Source of the DNA: an uncultured Bacteroidota bacterium
Lineage (GTDB): Bacteria > Bacteroidota > Bacteroidia > B-17B0 > Aurantibacillaceae
Length of the DNA stretch: 64,000 nt
Direction: 5' to 3'
Assembly: GCA_937873155.1 (NCBI GenBank)
Contig: CALMVZ010000026.1
Span: 186,001 to 250,000, forward strand
Within the stretch, counting starts at the first letter, position 1. Every line of letters begins with the position of its first letter. Below are positions 42,233-51,800 of the stretch, piece after piece. The notes beneath the pieces were generated by a model, which saw only the letters and a program-made list of their open reading frames with translations, was not told where the DNA came from and made no database searches. Made by a program: the position numbers and the translations under genes.

Positions 42233-43402
42233 TTAGGGATACATCATAGTTGCCGCATCAATACACATCGAAACATCTTCCGGACAATGATCAGCTGAGG
42301 TTTTAGGCCTTCTGGTTCTTCCTAATTTAACGATCACTAATTTTTTAGCCGGAACACAAATAGCATACTGGCCTAAAATTCCACGCGCATAGAAGATATG
42401 ATCACCTTTATGTTCTGTCAGCCACCAATTATAACCATACGTTTTGTTTGGTGTGCCATCGTCCTCTTTACAATTATAAGGAATGATACTATTCGCAACG
42501 AAATCTGAATCCACAATTTGTTTTCCGTTCCACTTGCCGTTATTTAGGAATAACATTCCGATCCTCGCGAAATCGGTTGCGTTACTATTCAAACAGCAAA
42601 ATCCTTTTTCCTGGCCGTTTTTTTTATCCAAACTCCACCAGGCCGGTTGCTGACATTCTAAGTCAGTCCATAAACGATCGCTTAAATATTGAGATAAAGT
42701 TTTTCCTGTTGCTTTTGCGATACAAATGCCTAACAAGGCAGAATTCCCGCTGAGGTAACGGAAAACTTTTCCGGGCTCTTCTCCCATTATGTAAGGGAGG
42801 CAAGCACCTAAAACATCGGATCCGTAATAGCCTTCTGCTGGATATGCAAATGGATTGACATAACTTTCATTAAAATCAATTCCCGAAGTCATCGTAGCTA
42901 AATTCCGAAGCGTAACTTTAGCTTTGTCACCTTCTTTAAATTCAGGAATGAAATCTGAGACCGGTTGATCTAAACTTTTCACGTAACCATCTTTTAAAGC
43001 ACATCCTAATAAAATAGCGCAATATGTTTTAGCTATACTGAATGAATTGGTATGGGAAGTATCACTATAACCATCCCAGTATTGTTCGTGCAAAAGACTA
43101 TCGTTTTTTATAATAACAAAAGCATGCGCGTCATATTTATCTAGTAGTGCTTCAGTTTCAGTTGGAAGTTTTGTGGTGTTGTAAAGTTTAGAATGGAGTA
43201 GTGGTTTGCCATTCTTTGCCTCCACTTTTCTATTCTCAAAGATCAAATACTCAGTTGCACTTGGGCCGCTTCGTCCTGAAAGATAAGTGTTCCAAAGTCC
43301 TTTATACAAATAGATTCTTCCTGAAAATAAAATGATCAGGTTGATACCAACTATAATTGTTAGCACCAGGTATAAAATGAATTTGAAAGTTTTCCTAAAC
43401 AT
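42233..43402 (-). CDS. Serine beta-lactamase-like (class C fold) hydrolase
   Basis: 389 residues with an N-terminal membrane helix (FILYLVLTIIVGINLIILF). The serine SxxK motif is in NSFSIAKTYCAILLG, and the second motif Tyr-x-x-Gly-Asn in FRYLSGNSALLGICIA replaces the usual YxN. Later segments include YGYNWWLTEHKGDHIFYARG and GQYAICVPAKKLVIVKLG. These define the beta-lactamase/DD-peptidase/esterase superfamily, in which most environmental members are not antibiotic-degrading. The real substrate is unknown. It lies 6 bases downstream of lipB on the same strand. Confidence 0.85.
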   Translation of the reverse strand: MFRKTFKFILYLVLTIIVGINLIILFSGRIYLYKGLWNTYLSGRSGPSATEYLIFENRKVEAKNGKPLLHSKLYNTTKLPTETEALLDKYDAHAFVIIKNDSLLHEQYWDGYSDTSHTNSFSIAKTYCAILLGCALKDGYVKSLDQPVSDFIPEFKEGDKAKVTLRNLATMTSGIDFNESYVNPFAYPAEGYYGSDVLGACLPYIMGEEPGKVFRYLSGNSALLGICIAKATGKTLSQYLSDRLWTDLECQQPAWWSLDKKNGQEKGFCCLNSNATDFARIGMLFLNNGKWNGKQIVDSDFVANSIIPYNCKEDDGTPNKTYGYNWWLTEHKGDHIFYARGILGQYAICVPAKKLVIVKLGRTRRPKTSADHCPEDVSMCIDAATMMYP

Positions 43403-43408
43403 CCTTAC

Positions 43409-44134
43409 TTAATTAACGTTGGAAACCTCGACAATATTGCACTCGAAAAGTGCAGCGAAATGTCTTTTCAGTTTTCCTTTTATTTCTTTCATGTCTACTT
43501 CTTTAACTCCAAGTTCTTTATTCAAACTGGTCACGGATTTATTTTCGATACCGCAAGGAATGATGTTATTGAAATAATCGAGGTTTGCATTCACATTAAA
43601 CCCCCAGCCGTGCATGGTCACCCAACGGCTGCAACGAACACCGAATGCACAAATTTTTCTTGCTTTAGCAGGATCGTTAACATCTAACCAAACACCGGTC
43701 TCCCCATGACTTCTTTCACCTTTGATCCCGTATTCAGCTAAAGTTAAGATAATGGTCTCCTCAAGAAGGCGCAGATATTTATGAATGTCAGTAAAGAAAT
43801 TATCCAGATCTAAAATTGGATAGGCAACTAATTGCCCTGGGCCGTGGTACGTTATATCACCACCACGGTTGATCTTATAATAAGTAGCATTCTTTTCTTC
43901 TAAAGATCTTTCGTTCACCAATAGATTTTTTTCGTTACCGCTTTTACCTAAAGTATAAACGTGAGGATGCTCAACAAATAATAAATAATTGTTAGTAGGA
44001 TGATCAGTGTTGTTATTACGGTTGGAAATTTTTTCCCGGACGGTCTTATTGAACAAATTTTCCTGGTAATCCCAGCAAAGTTTGTAATCCATTAAAGCAA
44101 GGTCTTCAAATATTACCTTTTTATTTTTAGGCAT
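43409..44134 (-). CDS. lipB: Octanoyl-ACP:protein N-octanoyltransferase
   Basis: Transfers the octanoyl group from ACP to lipoyl domains, the first step of lipoate synthesis, in the cytoplasm. 241 residues. Motifs: the substrate-tunnel block RGGDITYHGPGQLVAYPI, the catalytic Lys in ARKICAFGVRCSRWVTMHGW, and the catalytic Cys in NIIPCGIENKSVTSL. There is no lipA in the window. The gene overlaps the upstream PGI/PMI-type gene by 8 bases. Confidence 0.95.
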   Translation of the reverse strand: MPKNKKVIFEDLALMDYKLCWDYQENLFNKTVREKISNRNNNTDHPTNNYLLFVEHPHVYTLGKSGNEKNLLVNERSLEEKNATYYKINRGGDITYHGPGQLVAYPILDLDNFFTDIHKYLRLLEETIILTLAEYGIKGERSHGETGVWLDVNDPAKARKICAFGVRCSRWVTMHGWGFNVNANLDYFNNIIPCGIENKSVTSLNKELGVKEVDMKEIKGKLKRHFAALFECNIVEVSNVN

Positions 44135-45113
44135 TAAATTTAGAAAGCTCTTTCTTCAGGTGATCGATGATGTTCACCTCAACAGGATCGATACCCCTTA
44201 ATTCTGCAATGTAAACACTGATCCAGTCACCGATATTAATGAGGTACATGAATTCTTCAACTTTTGAATTTCCTTTTGCAGTAATATCAGTTACTCCAGA
44301 AGAATATTTTTCGAAAACAGGTTTACAAACTTCGTAACGCTTTTGAGTACGTTTATAATCAAACGAAGTACGGAATGTAATAACTGAAATATCATCGTTC
44401 TTTGTGGTCCACCCAACTAATTCGTTATGGTTCATTTCAGGAAACACATGATGCCAGCAAAGCATTTTACTGTTCTCGTTTATTTGCTGGCGGAAACGAA
44501 CGCTCACACCTTCACAACTTCCCAATGAATAAATAACAGGAATTTTGTTCAATAGAATTTGTGCAATATGTTTAGCCTGGGTTGTTATATTTGAATTTTC
44601 TTTTTCTAATAATGCGATACTGTTCTTCACATCAGTTAATAAAGATGCAGGGGCAAAACCATTATGAACGAATACTTTTATTAATTGAACTAAAGAATAA
44701 CCTATACAAGAGCGTGGTGGATTTCCGCCAGGAATTTTTATAACGTCTAAATTATTTTGTTTCGCTGATTCCTCAACTTTACCGCCGCTGGTGATACAAA
44801 CGATCTGTGCTTTTTTGTTTAAAGCCTGTTGCATGGCCTCTAAAGTTTCTTCAGTATTGCCTGAATAAGAAGAAATGATAACTAAAGTATTCGGACCAAC
44901 ATAAGCCGGTAAAAAATAATCTTTATTAACTAATACCGGAACTTTGCATGAATCTGTAACCAGTTCGGAAATAATTGTTCCGCCAATACCTGAACCTCCT
45001 AAACCGGTAACAACAATGTTATGGATATTGTGTTTTGCTGAAAGTTTTGCAGCATTTGCAATATCAAGCGACTCACGCAATTGATCCGGAAAATTCTCAA
45101 TTAATTTTTTCAT
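44127..45113 (-). CDS. Bifunctional phosphoglucose/phosphomannose isomerase
   Basis: 328 residues with two SIS-type sugar-isomerase folds: VTGLGGSGIGGTIISELV and LVIISSYSGNTEETLEAM in the first, and VIYSLGSCEGVSVRFRQQIN and WHHVFPEMNHNELVGW in the second. This matches the PGI/PMI family, which interconverts glucose-6-, fructose-6- and mannose-6-phosphate for glycolysis and sugar-nucleotide synthesis. The Glu/His of MNHNELV supplies the catalytic base region. It precedes lipB by an 8-base overlap, so the two are expressed together despite unrelated functions. Confidence 0.9.
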   Translation of the reverse strand: MKKLIENFPDQLRESLDIANAAKLSAKHNIHNIVVTGLGGSGIGGTIISELVTDSCKVPVLVNKDYFLPAYVGPNTLVIISSYSGNTEETLEAMQQALNKKAQIVCITSGGKVEESAKQNNLDVIKIPGGNPPRSCIGYSLVQLIKVFVHNGFAPASLLTDVKNSIALLEKENSNITTQAKHIAQILLNKIPVIYSLGSCEGVSVRFRQQINENSKMLCWHHVFPEMNHNELVGWTTKNDDISVITFRTSFDYKRTQKRYEVCKPVFEKYSSGVTDITAKGNSKVEEFMYLINIGDWISVYIAELRGIDPVEVNIIDHLKKELSKFNA

Positions 45114-45150
45114 AAGGGAGATAAAGGTATAAAATTTAAATAACGGAGTT

Positions 45151-45702
45151 TTACAGTAATCCTTTTTCTAACAAAATTTTGGTTTTAAGAATGGCGGCAA
45201 CTGTGATAGCATCCATTATCTTTCCTTCCATCACCCAATTGTAAGCTTCGTCGATGTGAATCTTTTTTAATTGAAGAACTTCACTTTCTTCAGGCTCAGA
45301 TTCTTCAAAGGTCAATCCGGTCGCAACAAAAACGATTGCCAATTCATCGGTAGCCGAATTACTCAAATGCATCCGCATGATCTCCTTATAGTTTTTGGCG
45401 ACAATACCGGTCTCTTCTTTTAACTCCCTTTTGGCTGATTCAACCGGCTCAACATCGTGAGCCCCGCCGCCTTCAGGGATCTCCCAACTGTATTCATTTA
45501 CGGGGTAGCGCCATTGTCCAACCAGCCATGTATTTAACTCATTATCAAGTGCTAAGACTCCGATTGCCAGTCCTTTAAAGTGCACGACACTATATGTCCC
45601 GGGTTTGTTTGCCGGGTTCAAAACATCGTGTTTGGTGACCTTGATCCAAGGGGACTCATAAACCTTTTCGGAGCTATTGGTTATCCAGGGATTTTCTTCC
45701 AT
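45151..45702 (-). CDS. NUDIX hydrolase, ADP-ribose pyrophosphatase-like
   Basis: 183 residues. The NUDIX box runs from GGGAHDVEPVE through SAKRELKEETGIV, with the metal-binding Glu residues present. The upstream strand WLVGQWRYPVNEYSWEIPEG is typical of the ADP-ribose/sugar-nucleotide subgroup. It probably hydrolyses ADP-ribose or related sugar nucleotides. It lies 37 bases upstream of the PGI/PMI gene and is divergent from the giant adhesin gene, with the promoters of both in the 128-base gap. Confidence 0.88.
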   Translation of the reverse strand: MEENPWITNSSEKVYESPWIKVTKHDVLNPANKPGTYSVVHFKGLAIGVLALDNELNTWLVGQWRYPVNEYSWEIPEGGGAHDVEPVESAKRELKEETGIVAKNYKEIMRMHLSNSATDELAIVFVATGLTFEESEPEESEVLQLKKIHIDEAYNWVMEGKIMDAITVAAILKTKILLEKGLL

Positions 45703-45830
45703 AAACTAATTAATTAAACGACTACACTAAGTACGAAATACATTTCCAACAGTCAAAATGTTAATTATATGGTTATGTGCTAGGTTTTTAGTAACTTTTA
45801 ACACGTAAATTCGTAAAACTTTTAAAGTTT

Positions 45831-48800
45831 ATGGCCCTCTGTGTGAAAAGACTATTACTGTTTATAACGATTGCATTTTTCTGTTTTACAGGTACTTATG
45901 CGCAAACGTTATATTGGGTTGGTGGCTCGGGTAGCTTTAATGATCCTAATCACTGGTCGTTAGTAAGCGGAGGTAAAAACTCGAATATTGTTCCTAACGC
46001 ATCAACCGATGTGGTTTTTGACGATAAAAGCGGTGAAAATTTTGTGGCTATTGAACTTCCGGTGTATGCATCCGTTAGATCTTTTAAAACTGTGAATGCA
46101 AAAACCAGGATCCGGTTTGAGAATTATACACCTTCATCTTTAAACGTTGCTTCATCTTTCCAATTATCGTCTGTTACTTCATTTGAATTTACCGGCGATC
46201 TTATTTTCCGATCGAAGGATAAGCAACTGAACAAAATTAATTTCAATTTAAATCAGTTAAAATGTAATGTCTTTTTCCATGAAGGGGAGTACAACATTTT
46301 GCCTATATTCATGAATGATAATACCAAGATCTCGTTTAAAGACGGGAACTATCATTTCAAATATTCATCGCTTACTGCAGGAAATGTTTCTGTAAAAGGA
46401 AATAATACCAATATTTCAATAGATACTTCTTATTTTAATATTAAAAATTCATTTATCATTGAGGATGATCCCGGTTTCTCAGCTAACAAATTCGGGTTCT
46501 ACGCACCATTCTCAAATACGAACTCAGTTAAATTAAAAAATTTAAATTTCAGTTCTAACTCAGCGAAATTAGTAGATAATAAGCTGAATGCTGTTTGCCA
46601 GGGATCAATTACTACCTTCCCTGAATGTGCAGGCGCTTGTACAGGTTCGTTCACTTTAACAATTGATGCCACTTGTACAGGTACCTATAACTTAGTTGTT
46701 GGCGGAGATCCAAGTTGTTCTGCAACACAAAATAACATTGCAACGAATAATTTATTGCCAGGTAGTACTTATACCGTTGGCGGACTTTGTTATTGTCCCG
46801 CTGCCCAATATGTAGCTACAGTGTTTGATATTAGTACTTTTATTCCGATCCCATTAACTGTAAACGGATCTGCAACAAGTAATTTTAATTTCCAGCCGCC
46901 TTCTTATGCTTTAACTACATTGGCATCAGTACCACCGAGTTGTAATTTAAGTTGTAACGGATCAATGACCTTAAATGTTGGTGGTGGAACTTTTCCTTAC
47001 ACTATTACTGTCACATCTCCTTTCGGTCCGCCAACGCCTTCTGTTATTAATACGGCGGGGGGATTTACCGTGGGTGGAATGTGTGGAGGAGCGGTTTATT
47101 CTTTTACCATCGTTGATAAAAATGGTTGTTCAGGTGTTCAAACCAAAAGTTTAGCCCCACCACCTCCATTATTAGCTAACGGATCAACACAAAGTATTAC
47201 TTGTTTTGGTGCTTGTACAGGTTCCGCACAAGTTATGCCAACCGGAGGTAATACCGGTGGTTATACTGTGAACTGGAGTAACGGTACAACTCAAACAATT
47301 ACAGCCGGAGGCACTTCTTCGGTAACAAGTTTATGTGCAACGGTCAGTCCTATCACAGCAACGGTTACAGATAGTAAAGGATGTACTGCAATTTATACTT
47401 CACCCGTTCCGCAACCGGCGGCACCCTTAACTGCAACACAATCCCAAACTAATGCAACTTGCGGAGGAACATGTAATGCAACAGCATCAGTCAATGTAAG
47501 CGGCGGAACACCGGGATACAGTTATACATGGACGCCTGCGCCCGGTGGCGGACAAGGAACTCCGCTTGCAACAGCATTGTGCGGATCAAATGTTCCGGCA
47601 CCACCAAATTATACGGTCACGATACAAGATATTAATCAGTGTATTATAACGAGAACATTTGCGATAACGCAACCGGCACCATTAGTGGTTGCTCCAACTT
47701 TTACAAATGCAGCTTGTAACGGAACCTGTAATGGGGCGGCTAATTCAAATCCAAGTGGGGGTAATCCGGCTTATTCATATACATGGGCTACACCGATACC
47801 AAGTACTATCACTACACAAAACGTTACGGGGTTATGCGCCGGTGTATACACTTTAACAGTAAGTGATGCTTCAGCTTGTGTGACTTCATCGATAGTAACA
47901 ATTACTCAGCCTCCTCCTATTACATTGACAATCTCGCAAACAAGTGTTACCTGTAACGGCCAATGTACAGGTTCAGCAACAGCAACAGCAACAGGTGGAG
48001 CGGGCGCATTTACTTATACATGGTCACCATTTGCATTACCAATGATTGGTCAGGGTACGGCGACCGTTAGTAACATGTGCGCAGGACTTTACACTCTGAC
48101 TATTGCGAATGGGATCTGTACTGTTCCGCCACAAACTTTTTCAATAAGTCAACCCTTGCCAATTTTACCTAATGTAACAACAACATCCATAACTTGTAAT
48201 AGCTTATGTAACGGTGTAATCAATTCTGCACCTACAGGAGGAACAGGTCCGTATAATTATACTTTAACCGGAACATCTTTTAATGCAACTATTTCAAACT
48301 CGGCAACAGCTTCCTTTACCAGTTTATGCGCAAGCGCAACGGCCGGAATTTATACCTTAACCGTTGGTGATGTAACCAGCGGCTGTACACGTACGGTAAC
48401 AATTAATCTTGCACAACCTAACGCACTTAACCTGACAGCAACAACAACATCTATTAGTTGCGGCGGCGGATGTAATGCTTCATTAGCAGGAAGCGCTTCA
48501 GGTGGAACGCCTGCCTATTCTTATACGTGGACAACGCCAACAGCAACATTAACTACTCCAACTATCAATGGACAATGTGTCGGAACTTATACATTGCTCG
48601 TAAGGGATGGCAATGGCTGTACCACACAAACTGTTGTTACCATAGCAGCACCTTCTACAATTACTGTAACACTTGCACCAACTTCACCAAGTTGTTTTGG
48701 CAGTTGTAACGGATCTATTACGTCAACTGTAACAGGAGGTACTCCTACATATACTTATAACTGGTCGAGCGGACCAAGCGGTACAGGCGGTCCGACTTTA

Positions 48801-51800
48801 ATTAACGGATTGTGTGCAGGAAATTATTCATTAACTATTACTGACGCGAATGGTTGTCAGCAAATAGGAACGACAACAATAGTACCAACACCGTCTATTG
48901 TTGTTAGTACAACAGTTGTTCCTACAAATTGTGCCGGAAGTTGCGACGGACAAGCTTTTGCTAATGCTTCAGGCGGTACTCCTCCTTTTGTTTATTCATG
49001 GAATACAGTTCCGGTAACAACCAATACGACCGGAATAGCATCTAATTTATGCAGCGGGAATTATGTCGTAACAGTTACTGATGCGAATGGTTGTGTCAGT
49101 AATGCGAACGTTACTGTAGTTTCTCCTCCAGTATTATCAGTAGCAGTAAATAGTGTGGTGCCAAGTTGTAATATTTGTATTGGTGCAGCAACAATAACAC
49201 CGGCCGGAGGTAATCCGGGTTATTCTTATACATGGACGCCTGCCCCTGGTTCAGGTCAGGGTACTCCAACACCGGGTGCATTATGTGTGGGAGTTTATAC
49301 AGTGAATGTTGTAGATACAAAAGGTTGTGCTGCAACCAGAACTATAAATGTTGCACAAAGTGTTGTAGTCAGTATTACAACAACAGGAACTTTATTGACT
49401 TGTAACAATGTTTGTACAGGAATTGCAAATGCAAATCCCACCGGTGGAACACCTGCATACCAATTTACATGGTCGCCTGCCCCTGGTTCAGGTCAAGGTA
49501 CACCAACAGCATCCGGATTATGTCCCGGAAGCTATACTGTAACAGTTCAGGATGCGAGTGGTTGTGTGAATACGAATACAGTAGCATTCGCAAATCCTCC
49601 TGCAATAAATGTTACATCAACAATTACTAATTCTGCCTGTAATGGAAATTGTAATGGCGCGATCAGCGTAACTGCTACCGGTGGAACAGGCGCACTTTCT
49701 TATACATGGACTCCTGCGCCAGGTACAGGACAAGGCACGCCGAATGCAACAGGATTATGTGCGGGTGTTTATACCTTAGATATAAGAGACGTGAATAATT
49801 GTTTAAGCTCACAAACTTTTACGGTAACAGAACCATCAGCACTTAGTGCAACATTTACACCTGTCAGTCCTTCAACTTGCGGAGGGACGAACGGATCGAT
49901 AACTGCAAATGTTAGTGGAGGGGCCGGCGGTTACACTTATACATGGACACCATCAGCGCAAACTACTTCTGTTCTTACAAATGTCGGTGCAGGAACATAT
50001 ACATTAATTGTAAGGGATCTTGCAGGTTGTACGCAATCCATCATTGCAACGTTAAGTGATCCTACAGGACCAACAGTAACTGTTACTTCATCATCGGTTA
50101 CTTGTCCGGGAGCATGTAATGGTTCTGCAACGGTAACTGTTGTCGGAACAAATCCAATTAATATTAACTGGGCGCCTCCAATATCTTCAACCAATTCAGT
50201 TGTGGCAGGGTTATGCCAGGGAACTTTTGCGGTGAATGTCAGTGACGCAACAAATTGTTTGATCAGCCAAACCCTTGCTATTGCACAACCACCAACATTC
50301 AGTTTAAATCCGGTTGTCACAAATCCGAATTGCGGTGTAGCTTGTGATGGAACTATTACAACATCTCCCGCAGGAGGGACTTCTCCATATTCATTCACAT
50401 GGACACCCGGACCTGTCAATTCTCCAACTTTAAGTAATATTTGTGGTGGAAATTACACTGCTAATATTACTGACGGAAATAATTGTTCGTACTCTCAAAC
50501 TTTTGTTGTTACACAACCTTCATCAATTACAGTAACATTCACAAAACGTGATGCGTTATGTAATGGCGTTTGTTCAGGAACTGTAGGAGCAATTGCGTCA
50601 GGTGGAGCCGGAGGTTATACTTATTCATGGACACCCGTTGGTTCTTTCACAGGATCGATTTTAAATAACCTTGTTAATCTATGTGCGAACATTTATACAA
50701 TTACGGTAACCGATGCGAATGGATGTACAGCAACTGCTACTGTTCAAATTGATGAACCCGCCCTGATCAGTGCTTCTTTAAACTTTGCAGATGTATTGTG
50801 TAATTCACAATGCAATGGCAGTGCAACCATAACGGCAGGAGGCGGTACACCTAACTACGGATACTCTTGGACTGGTTCTGCTTCTACAAGTAGCATCGTT
50901 ACAGGTTTATGTGCAGGAAATTATTCCGGCACTGTTACCGACGCGAACGGATGTACACTAACACAAAGTTTTGTTATTAATTCACCTGCAGGAATTGCTG
51001 TAACAGTTACACCAACCGATCCGACTTGTAATGGCGTTTGCAATGGTAGTATCACAACAATTGCTACCGGCGGTACGGGCGTATTAACTTATTCGTGGAT
51101 CGCAACAGGTTCCGGACAAAATCCAACCGGATTATGCGCAGGAAATTATACTGTAATTGTTGAAGATGCCAATGGTTGTACCGGACAAAATGTAACTGTA
51201 TTAACTAACCCGGCTGCAATATTAGCTAACGTATCATTCACAAATCCTTCATGTCCTGGCGCATGTAACGGAACAGTGATAAGTACACCTGCTAACGGTC
51301 AAATACCTTATACCTATACATGGACAACTGCACCGCCTGTAAATACACCGAGTGTGACAGGATTATGTTCGGGTACATATAGTGTTTTTGTGATGGACAA
51401 CAAAGGATGTTTAGATACGCAACAAGTTGTTTTAACCGGTCCGGCTACATTAACGATCAATCCTTCATCCAGTCCGGCATCGTGTGGTGTTTGTAATGGT
51501 TCATTAAGTATAATTCCATTGGGTGGAACACCAAATTATAATTTAACCTGGAATCCTCCTGTGGCTACAGGAACTGCGGGCGTGAGTCTTTGCGCTCAAA
51601 TTTATACTATTACGCTTACCGATGCTAACGGCTGTTCAAGTAACTTTTTCGTTCCTCTAAGTAACTCTAATGGTCCGAGTGGGGCTACAGTAACATTTAC
51701 TGATGTAACTTGTAACGGATTGTGTAACGGTGCTGCTTCAGTAACAAATCCGGTCGGAGGAACTCCTGGCTATACTGTAACTTGGGTAACACCGGTATCA

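Noticed and set aside
42233-43402. Antibiotic beta-lactamase
   Set aside because: The SxxK fold is present, but the second motif and the sequence overall fit the wider serine-hydrolase family; no resistance claim is supported.
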